From assembly GCA_030654395.1 (NCBI GenBank), contig JAURXM010000104.1, positions 124,001-188,000 of the forward strand: a stretch of 64,000 nucleotides of DNA, given 5' to 3'. Shown in pieces: positions 1-7,326 of the stretch; the first letter of the stretch is position 1; every line of letters begins with the position of its first letter. The translations under genes were made by a program, and so were the position numbers. This stretch comes from Aquabacterium sp. (GTDB lineage Bacteria > Pseudomonadota > Gammaproteobacteria > Burkholderiales > Burkholderiaceae_C). The notes below the pieces were generated by a model that saw only the letters and a list, made by a program, of their open reading frames with translations, did not search any database and had not been told where the DNA came from.

Positions 1-215
1 TTGACGAACAGGCCTTTGCCTCCGACTTTGGACAAGGCGCGATCCAAAATTTGGTCGCCCTTGGTGGTCATGCCCAGCAGGGATACAGGCTGGGCGAAGC
101 GGTCTTGCAAGAGGTCGCGGACGTATTCGGCCTGCCATATGGCCAGCCGGCTTTCACGTGTGGCGATGACCCATGGGGTCTGTGTGTGTGCGGGGGGTGT
201 AATTGACGATGCCAT
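1..215 (-). CDS. hemC: Hydroxymethylbilane synthase (porphobilinogen deaminase), N-terminal part
   Basis: This is the first 71 codons of a gene that runs off the left edge. The reverse strand starts at an ATG at 213-215. It reads the conserved HemC beginning: [16 protein letters not shown], then [13 protein letters not shown] and [12 protein letters not shown]. The family polymerises four porphobilinogen molecules into hydroxymethylbilane in cytoplasmic haem synthesis. The catalytic Asp and the dipyrromethane-binding Cys lie beyond the window. It is on the same strand as the upstream flagellar brake gene, 49 bp away, with no clear terminator between them. The identification rests on N-terminal motifs only, but these are distinctive. 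Confidence 0.85.
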   Translation of the reverse strand, partial: MASSITPPAHTQTPWVIATRESRLAIWQAEYVRDLLQDRFAQPVSLLGMTTKGDQILDRALSKVGGKGLFV

Positions 216-264
216 GCGCTGATGCTATCAGCCACAGCAGGGGTTCATAGCCCGCAGGCTGCAA

Positions 265-1005
265 TTAACGCGCTTCGTTTGCCAGCGCTTGGCGGCGTTT
301 TTGGGTCTGGTTGATGTAGGACTGCAAAGTGCGGTCGCTACAGTCCAGATCGATCAACTCGCAACCCAAGCGGGTGCCGTGTGATTCGGGGTGTATGGCG
401 GTCACATGGTGGATCACGCAGGTCACGTCCAAGTGGGTGTCGTCGTCGAGGTCAAGTTGACACAGGCCGATTTTCACGCCAGCGGTGATCATCGGCACGT
501 TCTCAGGCAGGAACAGGGCGATGCCACTCAAGCTGATGTCCAAGATGCGCAGCGACAGTTGCATGTCGGGCATCGCCGGGTGGCGAAACCGCGCCATCGG
601 TGTTTTGACTGAAAAAGGTTTGACCCGAAACGCCAAGCGGCGCTGGAATCTGAACAGCGCAAGAGGGTAGCGGGCGTTGAGCGTGTGCTCGCTGCCGCCA
701 TGCACCTCCATCACGCCATCCAAGTCAAACTGGAGCTTGATGCTATCGAGGTAGGCCACCGCGACGATCTCGCCTGTCTCCAGCAGGCTTTGCAGCCGGG
801 CGTCGCCATCTTCGGCGCTGAAGCTCAGTATTTTGCGTACGGGGTCGGCCGACCACATCAGGGTGATGTAGGTGTCGCCACTGGGGCCGCTGAGCGTAAC
901 CAGTGTGCGTGCATCGAGCAGTTGTTGCAGTAAAGCCTGTATTTCGACGGGTGAGGTGACGCGGTAGTCGTCTAGTGCGCCATCGTCTGAGTGTGATCCG
1001 GGCAT
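265..1005 (-). CDS. ycgR: YcgR-type flagellar brake, PilZ domain protein
   Basis: A 246-residue cytoplasmic protein with the two-domain YcgR layout. The N-terminal YcgR/PilZN beta domain covers about residues 15-110. The C-terminal PilZ domain has the c-di-GMP signature: an RxxxR-type stretch (RRLAFR) followed by DISLSGIAL, which matches DxSxxG. Known YcgR proteins bind c-di-GMP and slow or reverse-bias the flagellar motor. The open frame extends upstream to 1083 and would overlap fliT. The ATG at 1003-1005 is preferred because an AGGTTGAG stretch precedes it and it leaves a short 17-bp gap to fliT. It is the last gene of a fliS-fliT-ycgR group, which supports a flagellar job. Confidence 0.85.
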   Translation of the reverse strand: MPGSHSDDGALDDYRVTSPVEIQALLQQLLDARTLVTLSGPSGDTYITLMWSADPVRKILSFSAEDGDARLQSLLETGEIVAVAYLDSIKLQFDLDGVMEVHGGSEHTLNARYPLALFRFQRRLAFRVKPFSVKTPMARFRHPAMPDMQLSLRILDISLSGIALFLPENVPMITAGVKIGLCQLDLDDDTHLDVTCVIHHVTAIHPESHGTRLGCELIDLDCSDRTLQSYINQTQKRRQALANEAR

Positions 1006-1022
1006 GATCGGGCTCAACCTAT

Positions 1023-1370
1023 TCAGTGCATCTTTTGGGGATTTGCCTCGCTGCCCATCATTCGGCTGAGGTCGTTGATCCACGGTTCAGCTAAGTTGCG
1101 GATCTCGGCGTCGTTGATCAAAATGCGCTGCATGATTTTGGTCTTGTGTGAGACCTCATTGGGGCCCAACGGGTGCGCATCGGACGAGTGCTTGAGTTGT
1201 GCAATCAGGACGGCACACGCGCCTTCCAATCGGACAACGGTGTCCCAGTCTCCGGCGCGCGCAGCGACAAGCATGTCGTGGCTGGCGTGTTCGATGGCTT
1301 CGTAGTAGCTCAAGAGGTTGCCGTCCGATATGGTTTGGTCATCTAGGGTGAACATTTCTGGGGCGTTCAT
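1023..1370 (-). CDS. fliT: Flagellar protein FliT, export chaperone
   Basis: A small 115-residue, mainly helical protein that starts at the ATG at 1368-1370. This start overlaps the fliS stop codon in an ATGA arrangement, the main reason for choosing it over a longer frame from 1463. FliT proteins bind the cap protein FliD before export and, in enterics, restrain FlhDC. FliT sequences are weakly conserved. The call relies on size, helical character (LLSYYEAIEHASHDML, DWDTVVRLEGACAVLI) and position directly after fliS in a cluster with fliD. It is translationally coupled to fliS and probably shares the sigma-28 promoter at 1871-1897. Confidence 0.8.
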   Translation of the reverse strand: MNAPEMFTLDDQTISDGNLLSYYEAIEHASHDMLVAARAGDWDTVVRLEGACAVLIAQLKHSSDAHPLGPNEVSHKTKIMQRILINDAEIRNLAEPWINDLSRMMGSEANPQKMH

Positions 1371-1828
1371 GCTCGCACCTCCATGGTTGCGCGGACGGGG
1401 GATGCGCCTTGTGGGGCGATGGCGACCCAGGCGTCTCGGATGGGGGTTAAGAGCTTGGTGCACTCGTCCAGTGCGCTCACGTCATTGCGTAAGTTGGCCA
1501 CTGTCAAGCGCGCTGTGATATAGCCATATAAGGCGTTGAGGTGTTCTGCGAGGTCGCCACCAGCACTCATGTTCAGTGAGGCTTTGAGGCCTTCATCGAC
1601 GATGCGAACGGCCTTGCCAATGGCTGCGCACTTGGCTTCGATTTCGCGGTTGATGATGCCTCCTTTGGCCTTGGCAATGGATTCAAGGGCACCGTTGAAC
1701 AACAGCGTGATCAGTTGATGAGCAGAGGCGCCACTGACACCGGTCTCGATGTCAATCTGGCGGTAAACGCTGCTCATGTTTTTGGAACCGAACATACTGG
1801 CAGAAGAACCTGTGGCAGTGGCGTACAT
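1367..1828 (-). CDS. fliS: Flagellin-specific export chaperone FliS
   Basis: A 153-residue protein of the FliS family. These are four-helix chaperones that hold the flagellin C-terminus unfolded in the cytoplasm before type III export. The typical pattern is visible: SVYRQIDIETGVSGASAHQL near residue 20, then LITLLFNGALESIAKAKGGI, and LNALYGYITARLTVANL near residue 100. FliS usually has about 125-140 residues, so this one is slightly long at both ends. An AAGAGA stretch precedes the start. A textbook sigma-28 promoter lies 42 bp upstream. FliS, FliT and YcgR are packed together downstream of fliD. Confidence 0.93.
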   Translation of the reverse strand: MYATATGSSASMFGSKNMSSVYRQIDIETGVSGASAHQLITLLFNGALESIAKAKGGIINREIEAKCAAIGKAVRIVDEGLKASLNMSAGGDLAEHLNALYGYITARLTVANLRNDVSALDECTKLLTPIRDAWVAIAPQGASPVRATMEVRA

Positions 1829-1870
1829 CTTGGGTCTCTTGGGGTGATGCTGTTTTCAGCGTTAAAACCT

Positions 1871-1897
1871 TTATCGGCATCAGCGTCAGCAGCTTGA
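1871..1897 (-). promoter_or_regulatory. Sigma-28 (FliA) promoter of fliS-fliT-ycgR
   Basis: On the minus strand the sequence reads TCAAGCTG, 11 bases, then GCCGATAA. This matches the FliA consensus (TAAAGTTT-N11-GCCGATAA, with TCAAG common in proteobacteria) in both boxes and in spacing. It sits 42 bp upstream of the fliS start. A weak GTTTT/AAAAC stem follows the -10 box. The downstream chaperone genes are therefore probably class III (late) genes. Confidence 0.85.
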
Positions 1898-1936
1898 ACG
1901 CTACAGCGTGATCCGATCCCCAGAAATAGCCTGTAT

Positions 1937-3340
1937 TTAGGCTACGTTTGTGTGGATGCGCAAATCGTCTTTGTGCGTTGTGCTCGATGAGGGCTCATCG
2001 ACTTGCACATATTGCTGAGTCAGCAGTTTTTTGCGGAACAGGGCGCCGGCCGCGCTCAACTCTTCTTGCTTGGCTTTGTCGCTCCGGGCAGCGTCATCTA
2101 CAGCTGCTTGGTGGGGCGTCGGCTTACCCAGCAATTGATGGGCAAGGCCAGATTCATGTGGCGTGCGGGTGTTGACGCCTTTAAAGAGTGATTCGACTTG
2201 ATCTGGCTTGTCACGCAAAGCTTGGCTCAAGCGCTGATCGTCTACGCTCAGTTGGCCTTGGTGGTCTAGATCAACACCAATGTCTTGCAATTTTTTGGCC
2301 AGTGGCGAAGTCTGTCCAGACGAGGGATTGAATATGTTTTGAACGCGACGTTGGATGTCGTTGGCTGCGTCCAAACTGACAGCGTCAATCTGAGCATCTG
2401 CGTGTGTTTGCTGTGTATTTTGCGTCTGTAAGGCGTTATAGGCGTGTGCCAACGCTTTGATATCTGCGTGGGCAGCGTCGGGGTCGCGCTCCACGTTTAT
2501 TTTGACTTTAGATTGACTCGCAGATTTGATACTCAAGCGCAGGCCGGAGTCTGGATCTTCAATTTGATTTTGAGCAGACTGTATATCTTTGCCGTTGACT
2601 TGAACTTGCGCGTCTTGGGCCGCTTGTGTCAGCGATGAGCCAGTATTGCCTGCCAAGGCGCTGGGATCAAACCCCAGCGCGGCGAGGTTTTTCGCGGCGT
2701 CACTATCGGGCTTGCCTTGCGCTTCGGCGTGTACTTTAAAACCGTGCGCGGTGCCTGTGGATGTGGCTCTCAAGACAAGACGTGAGCCGGTTGAGTCGCT
2801 CAAAACAGAGGCGACTACGCCCACCCCGGCTGCATTGATTTTGTCTCTGACGCGCTCCAGAGAGGTGTCTTTGGGGCCAAGGGTGACGTTGGCTTTGGGC
2901 CAATTTGGGTTGGTAGCGAAAGCGGTTTGGGTGCCGTTCCACGTGCCCATTTCGATGTTGAGTGTGCCAATGCCAATCACAGTGGACAAGGATGAAAACG
3001 CCGCTGAGGTGACCGTTTGAGACGTCGCTGAAACTTTGACGGCTACTTCATGCTCGCCTAGCTTGGCGCCATCGCTGTCTGCTTGAATGACTGACGTATC
3101 GCTTGATGTGGCTTTGGTGGCTGACCACGTTTGTGCCTGGTCTAGTCGGGCAGCAGCATCAAGTACAGCCGATGTGGCGCTCTTGAGTCGGCCCAGAGGT
3201 GAGATGCTGGCTTGTTGTTCTGTGTCGGTGTCTGTGGCGGGGTTTGCCTTGGCTTCAGGTCGCACAAAAGCAGATGCAGCATGAACCATCGCTTGGAGGT
3301 CCACGCTTTCTACTTTTGATGTTGATCCGACGGAAGCCAT
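1937..3340 (-). CDS. Second, diverged FliD-like flagellar cap protein
   Basis: A 467-residue relative of FliD that sits next to a canonical fliD. It keeps the FliD order: an N-terminal region with LGRLKSATSAVLDAAARLDQ and TWSATKATSSD, then VIGIGTLNIEMGTWNGTQ, RVRDKINAAGVGVVASVLSD and LVLRATSTGTAHGFKVHAE. The last parallels RLVMSSSSTGAANGFRIQA in the neighbour. The first 40 residues lack the usual LGSGLD segment. The C-terminal part, which caps normally use for coiled coil and D0 packing, is different (charged, with a QQYVQVDEPSSSTTHKDD tail). FliD caps fold flagellin at the filament tip. This copy may be a second cap or a regulator. It has its own sigma-28 promoter. Confidence 0.8.
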   Translation of the reverse strand: MASVGSTSKVESVDLQAMVHAASAFVRPEAKANPATDTDTEQQASISPLGRLKSATSAVLDAAARLDQAQTWSATKATSSDTSVIQADSDGAKLGEHEVAVKVSATSQTVTSAAFSSLSTVIGIGTLNIEMGTWNGTQTAFATNPNWPKANVTLGPKDTSLERVRDKINAAGVGVVASVLSDSTGSRLVLRATSTGTAHGFKVHAEAQGKPDSDAAKNLAALGFDPSALAGNTGSSLTQAAQDAQVQVNGKDIQSAQNQIEDPDSGLRLSIKSASQSKVKINVERDPDAAHADIKALAHAYNALQTQNTQQTHADAQIDAVSLDAANDIQRRVQNIFNPSSGQTSPLAKKLQDIGVDLDHQGQLSVDDQRLSQALRDKPDQVESLFKGVNTRTPHESGLAHQLLGKPTPHQAAVDDAARSDKAKQEELSAAGALFRKKLLTQQYVQVDEPSSSTTHKDDLRIHTNVA

Positions 3341-3371
3341 GATGGAGTCCTGCTCTGTTTACCTTAAACCA

Positions 3372-3411
3372 ACAGGTCGAAATGGCCTCAAACCATTGAA
3401 TTCGAACCTGT
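3372..3411. other. Hairpin at the predicted 5' end of the second fliD transcript
   Basis: A 40-bp imperfect palindrome. On the minus strand ACAGGTTCGAA at one end pairs with TTTCGACCTGT at the other, with one bulge. AATGG and CCATT pair again near the loop TTTGAGG. It begins about 9 bases after the -10 box of the sigma-28 promoter at 3421-3447, so it would form the very 5' end of the mRNA. Such hairpins can protect mRNA from 5'-dependent decay. A terminator role is unlikely because there is no T-run. Confidence 0.55.
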
Positions 3412-3420
3412 CTGTTCAGG

Positions 3421-3447
3421 GTATCGGCAGTCTCTCAGCAGTCTTTA
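3421..3447 (-). promoter_or_regulatory. Sigma-28 (FliA) promoter of the second fliD
   Basis: The minus strand reads TAAAGACT, 11 bases, GCCGATAC. The -35 box has the classical TAAAG form and the -10 box has 7 of 8 consensus bases. Spacing is the canonical 11. It lies 80 bp upstream of the start codon at 3340 and 24 bp beyond the stop of the upstream fliD, so this gene can be transcribed separately from fliD. Confidence 0.82.
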
Positions 3448-3470
3448 GGGCATGTTTGTGAAAAAAATCA

Positions 3471-4931
3471 CTAACCCTTGTTCCAGTTGGTGATGGTTTG
3501 ATTCACGTAGCTGCCTTGGGCGGAAATACCCGCCATGATCTTGTCAAGTGCGGTGTACTGTTTGCGCAGCCGTGCCTCGTACAGGTCGACTCTGGCATTG
3601 AGCGAATCTTGGTCTTTCTTATTTTTGGTGACCGACGTTCTCAAGCCCGCTGTGCGTGAACTGAGTGCGCCATCAAAGCTGAGTAGGTTGTCACCCAGCG
3701 TACGCAGTCGTGTACCAATGCCATTGTTCTCGCTATTGGCACTGTCTGAGTTGGCGAACAGCTTTTTGACCTCAGATAACTTACCAAGCGCATTGCTTAG
3801 TTTGGTGCTATTGACTTTCAGATCACCTGATGTCTGAAGCTCCACGCCGATTGACGACAGTGTCGCGAAGACACTTGACGCGCCTGAGGAGCCACTCACA
3901 GCGGAGCGGAACTGGTTAAGCAGAGCCAGTGCGGTGCCATCGCCTTGCAACACGCCACCAGACTTGGTTCCTTCGTCATACTTCGTGTTGGTTTTCAACA
4001 GACTAGACAGGGCAGAGTAACCCGTGGCCAATTCACCTATGGCTTTGCTGATGCCATCATTGTCTTGGGTGACAGAAACGCTGATGGCGGTGCTGGCCAG
4101 TTTGCCGACGGTAAAGGTGATGCCACTGAGCACGTCTGAGAATTTGTTGGTGCTGGATGTGACGTCAACACCGTTGATGGTGGCTGCGGCATCTTTGGCG
4201 TCTTGTTTCTTCTCAGTGCCCAGTGTGGGGTTGAGCGGATCCAAGTCATAAGCCAATGAGGACAGGCCTGCATCGTCTGTGTTGCTGGCGTCCCCGGTGT
4301 CTGTGGCTTGAATGCGAAAGCCGTTGGCAGCGCCCGTGCTGGATGAGCTCATGACCAAGCGCGCGCCACTCGCATCTTTGATGATGGCTGCGGTGGCACC
4401 GCCTGCGGCATCGTTGATCTTGTCCCGAATCGCCTCTAAGGTATCGGTTGCGGCAATGGTCACTGTCTTGGCTGATGTGCCTGCTTTGGCTGCGAAGGTG
4501 GTGCCACTCCAGGTGCCTATTTCAATAGACAAGGTGCCCGATCCCAGTGTGCTTGTCGATGCCGCCAATGGCGTTTTGGTGACGACAGACTGTGACGCAG
4601 CCAAGGAGCCCACCGTGACGCTGTAGTTGCCTGTCGCCGCGCCAGCCGATGTGCTGAAGCTCACAGAAGTGCTGTCCGATGAGGTGGCGACGGTGCTGGC
4701 CCAGATTTCTGGATTGGCTAATTTTTTAGCTGCATCTCGCACTGTTGACATGGCAGACTGGATTTGGCCAAAGGCCGATATCTTGGTCTGGATTTTGTCA
4801 GCTTGTTTTTGCAGAGAGTCGATGGGCTGGCGCTCCAAGGCGACCAGTTTGGTCACGATGGCGTTGGCGTCCAGCCCGCTACCCAAACCCAGTGAACTGA
4901 GTGTGCCTGTTGTGCCTGAGGTCGTGGTCAT
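3471..4931 (-). CDS. fliD: Flagellar filament cap protein FliD (hook-associated protein 2)
   Basis: A 486-residue canonical FliD. The N-terminal signature LGLGSGLDANAIVTKLV at about residues 14-30 is followed by LERQPIDSLQKQADKIQTKI, a coiled-coil D0/D1 segment. It continues with NYSVTVGSLAASQSV and the D2/D3 beta domains. The C-terminal part holds SIGVELQTSGDLKVNSTKL and the final RLRKQYTALDKIMAGISAQG helix, typical of the D0 return arm. FliD forms the oligomeric cap at the filament tip and chaperones flagellin assembly. It is preceded by its own sigma-28 promoter and a leader hairpin. FliS and FliT lie downstream. Confidence 0.95.
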   Translation of the reverse strand: MTTTSGTTGTLSSLGLGSGLDANAIVTKLVALERQPIDSLQKQADKIQTKISAFGQIQSAMSTVRDAAKKLANPEIWASTVATSSDSTSVSFSTSAGAATGNYSVTVGSLAASQSVVTKTPLAASTSTLGSGTLSIEIGTWSGTTFAAKAGTSAKTVTIAATDTLEAIRDKINDAAGGATAAIIKDASGARLVMSSSSTGAANGFRIQATDTGDASNTDDAGLSSLAYDLDPLNPTLGTEKKQDAKDAAATINGVDVTSSTNKFSDVLSGITFTVGKLASTAISVSVTQDNDGISKAIGELATGYSALSSLLKTNTKYDEGTKSGGVLQGDGTALALLNQFRSAVSGSSGASSVFATLSSIGVELQTSGDLKVNSTKLSNALGKLSEVKKLFANSDSANSENNGIGTRLRTLGDNLLSFDGALSSRTAGLRTSVTKNKKDQDSLNARVDLYEARLRKQYTALDKIMAGISAQGSYVNQTITNWNKG

Positions 4932-4976
4932 GCGTAGACTCCTTCATCGCGATTCACATCGGTCGGCCTGAAAAGC

Positions 4977-5002
4977 CGATGTCCGGATCGCGCCGGACAT
5001 CG
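4977..5002. other. Perfect 10-bp stem-loop at the predicted 5' end of fliD mRNA
   Basis: CGATGTCCGG and CCGGACATCG form a perfect 10-bp stem around a 6-base loop. On the minus strand it starts 4 bases after the sigma-28 -10 box at 5006-5013, so the transcript would begin essentially with the stem. A GCTTTTC stretch follows on the minus strand, so weak termination of upstream flagellin transcripts cannot be excluded. A 5'-stabilising element fits the position better. Confidence 0.65.
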
Positions 5003-5005
5003 TGT

Positions 5006-5032
5006 ATTTCGGCTTGCCCGATCAAGACTTGA
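5006..5032 (-). promoter_or_regulatory. Sigma-28 (FliA) promoter of fliD
   Basis: The minus strand reads TCAAGTCT, 11 bases, GCCGAAAT. The -35 box is of the TCAAG type, the -10 box differs from GCCGATAA in two bases, and the spacing is canonical. It lies 74 bp upstream of the fliD start, between the flagellin stop codon and fliD. Confidence 0.8.
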
Positions 5033-5071
5033 GAGGTCTCATCCTGATTTCACTCAAATGAGGGGCCAGCA

Positions 5072-5932
5072 TCAACCTTGCAGCAGTTTGAGAACCTGTT
5101 GAGGCAGTTGGTTGGCTTGGGCGACCATGGCGTTGCCTGCCTGCTGCAGGATCTGCGCACGAGACAGGTTGGCTGTTTCAACCGCGAAGTCCGCATCCAT
5201 GATCCGGCTTCGGGCGGCGACCTGGTTCTCAGCGGCCACCTGCAAGTTGGCCACGATGGCATCAAAGCGGCTTTGTGTAGCACCGTAGACAGCGCGCTCT
5301 TCATTGACTTTGTCCAGCGCCGCATCAATCGAGTCGATCGCTGTTTTGATCGCCCCTGTGCTGGCTCCACTGCCAATCGACAAGCCCGGGATAGAGCCTG
5401 TGCCCGTGATCGCAGTGATGCTGCCATTGGTCAACATATTGGATGTTGAGATGGTGAGCAAGTCGTTGGATGTGGTGTTGGCGCCGATCTGGAAGTTCAG
5501 GCCACCTGCACCTGTTGCCAAGATCGATTTGCCGTTGAAGGTCGTGGCCCCCAACACCCGTGAGATTTCAGCGGTGAGTTGCTTGAACTCTTTGTCCAGT
5601 GACTCTTTGTCACTGCAGCTGTTAGAGGCATTGCGTGCCTGGACGGCCAGTTCTCGCATACGTTGTAGGGCGTCACTGACTTTACCCAAGGCCCCTTCAG
5701 CTGTCTGCGCCAGTGAGATGCCGTCGTTGGCGTTGCGCGCCGCGACGTTCATCCCCTTGACTTGTGCATTCATCCGCTCTGCGATAGCCAACCCGGCAGC
5801 GTCGTCTTTCGCCGAGTTGACGCGCAGCCCGGAGGACAGGCGCTGCATCGACACGGACAAAGACATCTGTGACGTGCTGAGGTTGCGCTGAGCGTTCAGC
5901 GAGTTCAGGTTGGTGTTGATCGTCTGAGGCAT
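5072..5932 (-). CDS. fliC: Flagellin, first copy
   Basis: A 286-residue short flagellin made of the D0 and D1 helices with only a small variable middle. The N-terminus carries [12 protein letters not shown] and [17 protein letters not shown] (about residues 31-47). The C-terminus carries [33 protein letters not shown]. The ATG at 5930-5932 is chosen because AGGAG stands 5 bases upstream; the GTG two codons earlier is not needed. Residue 106 is a cysteine, unusual for flagellin and shared with the second copy. It is exported by the flagellar type III system and is the likely glycosylation target of the pse operon. No clear sigma-28 promoter precedes it. Confidence 0.95.
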   Translation of the reverse strand: MPQTINTNLNSLNAQRNLSTSQMSLSVSMQRLSSGLRVNSAKDDAAGLAIAERMNAQVKGMNVAARNANDGISLAQTAEGALGKVSDALQRMRELAVQARNASNSCSDKESLDKEFKQLTAEISRVLGATTFNGKSILATGAGGLNFQIGANTTSNDLLTISTSNMLTNGSITAITGTGSIPGLSIGSGASTGAIKTAIDSIDAALDKVNEERAVYGATQSRFDAIVANLQVAAENQVAARSRIMDADFAVETANLSRAQILQQAGNAMVAQANQLPQQVLKLLQG

Positions 5933-6024
5933 ACGCACTCCTAAAAATTCGGCATGCTCCGGGGTTGAAGCCGGCTATCAAATGTGTGCCAAAAGACTCA
6001 TAAAAAATCCTTCAGCCAGTGATA

Positions 6025-6053
6025 TGAATATTCGGAGCTTTTTAGAAAGTCAA
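6025..6053 (-). promoter_or_regulatory. Candidate sigma-70-like promoter of the first flagellin
   Basis: The minus strand shows TTGACT, 17 bases, TATTCA, 92 bp upstream of the start at 5932. No GCCGATAA-type -10 box with a matching -35 box was found in the 233 bp between the two flagellin genes. The flagellin may be read from this site, or from a degenerate sigma-28 site overlapping CTCCGAATA. This is a tentative reading. Confidence 0.35.
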
Positions 6054-6090
6054 AAGTGCGAATAGAAAGATGTTCACCTGCCAATTTCGA

Positions 6091-6122
6091 CCTGTAAAAG
6101 AAAAAGCCGCCCGAAGGCGGCT
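6091..6122 (-). terminator. Rho-independent terminator after the second flagellin
   Basis: On the minus strand AGCCGCC, TTCG loop, GGCGGCT is followed by TTTTCTTTT. It is a perfect 7-bp GC-rich stem closed by a TTCG tetraloop with a T-rich tail, 43 bp past the stop of the flagellin at 6166. This separates the two flagellin transcripts. Confidence 0.9.
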
Positions 6123-6165
6123 AGAAGCGTTGCTGGAGGGTGATCCAGCTGCTTGCGGTGCGGTA

Positions 6166-7017
6166 TCAACGTAATAGTGAGAGCACCTGTTGCGGCAATT
6201 GATTGGCCTGCGAGATCATGGCATTGCCAGCTTGTTGCAGGATCTGCGCTCGAGACAGGTTGGCCGTTTCCACCGCGAAGTCGGCATCCATGATGCGGCT
6301 TCGGGCAGCGGTTTGATTCTCGATCGAGACCTGCAAGTTAGAGATCACTGATTCAAAGCGACTTTGAGTCGCACCGTACATGGCGCGCTCACCGTTGACC
6401 TTGTCGATGGCAGCGTCAATGTTGTCGATGACTGTCTTGATCGCGCCTGTGCTGGCCCCGCTGCCGATGTTGACAGCGGCACCAGTGACGGCAGTGATGC
6501 TGCCTTGCGTGGTCATGTTGGTCGTGGTGACCGTGATCACGTCGTTGCTGGTTGTATTGGCACCAATTTGGAAGGTCTTGGCTTGCCCGCCGACTTGGGA
6601 GCCCAGCATGTTTGAACCGTTGAAGGATGTGCCACCCAACACCCGGGTGATTTCCTTGCTGAGCTCTTTGAATTCCTTATTCAGTGATTCTTTGTCGCTG
6701 CAGCTGTTGGTGGCGTTACGCGCTTGAACAGCCAGTTCACGCATACGCTGCAGTGAGTCACCGACTTTGCCCAAGGCGCCTTCAGCGGTTTGCGCCAGTG
6801 AGATGCCGTCATTGGCGTTGCGCACGGCGACGCTCATGCCGCGTGTCTGGGCGTTCATCCGTTCTGCAATGGACAAGCCGGCTGAGTCGTCCTTGGCCGA
6901 GTTGACCCGTAAGCCTGAGGACAGGCGTTGCATCGATGTCGACAGGGACATTTGTGACGCGCCGAGGGTTCGCTGAGCAGTCAGCGAATTCATGTTGGTA
7001 TTGATGATTGAGGGCAT
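6166..7017 (-). CDS. fliC: Flagellin, second copy
   Basis: A 283-residue flagellin closely similar to the first copy in both termini: [32 protein letters not shown], and the end [20 protein letters not shown]. The middle (about residues 120-200) is the most different part. It also has a cysteine at residue 106 in NSCSDKES. Flagellins usually run from about 270 to 500 residues, so this is a minimal form without large D2/D3 domains. A well-formed terminator follows it and a sigma-28-like promoter lies about 180 bp upstream, so it is an independent late flagellar unit. It is probably the major filament protein, judged from these signals only. Confidence 0.95.
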   Translation of the reverse strand: MPSIINTNMNSLTAQRTLGASQMSLSTSMQRLSSGLRVNSAKDDSAGLSIAERMNAQTRGMSVAVRNANDGISLAQTAEGALGKVGDSLQRMRELAVQARNATNSCSDKESLNKEFKELSKEITRVLGGTSFNGSNMLGSQVGGQAKTFQIGANTTSNDVITVTTTNMTTQGSITAVTGAAVNIGSGASTGAIKTVIDNIDAAIDKVNGERAMYGATQSRFESVISNLQVSIENQTAARSRIMDADFAVETANLSRAQILQQAGNAMISQANQLPQQVLSLLR

Positions 7018-7198
7018 GGTTTTCTCCTATGGTTACAAAACTACCCGGCAGTAAGTGCCGGCATTGATACTGCGGTGATACAGCTACCGCAACTGCCAGA
7101 CCGACACTAGACAACCGCATTCCAGAAGTGGTCTTGCCACCAGAAACATCGGCCGGCTAACCGGACCACGGACCATTTGTTTAAGACCGTTGCTTTGC

Positions 7199-7226
7199 AT
7201 ATCGGCGTCCATTTGTGTGGACTTGA
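7199..7226 (-). promoter_or_regulatory. Sigma-28-like promoter of the second flagellin, in the 309-bp flagellin/OGT intergenic region
   Basis: The minus strand reads TCAAGTCC, 12 bases, GCCGATAT. Both boxes fit FliA sites; the spacing is one base longer than in the three neighbouring sites. It would give a leader of about 175 bases with a small GC-rich stem-loop (CCGG-TTAG-CCGG). The rest of 7018-7326, between the divergent flagellin and transferase genes, shows no other gene. No good promoter for the plus-strand gene was recognised. Confidence 0.65.
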
Positions 7227-7326
7227 GGGCTTAGCGCAGGCTGCATTCGTGAAATAGTGTCGAGAGAAATGACATTGCTTTGAGTTGCATCTTTTCGCTC
7301 GGGTCAAACCCGTGATCTTTAGACTG

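Noticed and set aside
4977..5002. Reading the hairpin as terminator of the first flagellin
   Set aside because: Only a short GCTTTTC follows and the stem begins just after a sigma-28 -10 box of fliD; a 5' leader stem fits better, though weak termination cannot be excluded.
5304..5891. A 195-codon frame on the plus strand opposite flagellin
   Set aside because: It lies wholly opposite the conserved flagellin gene, has no ribosome site and mirrors its codon pattern. The same applies to the other long plus-strand frames opposite fliD, the kdp genes and the hybrid kinase.
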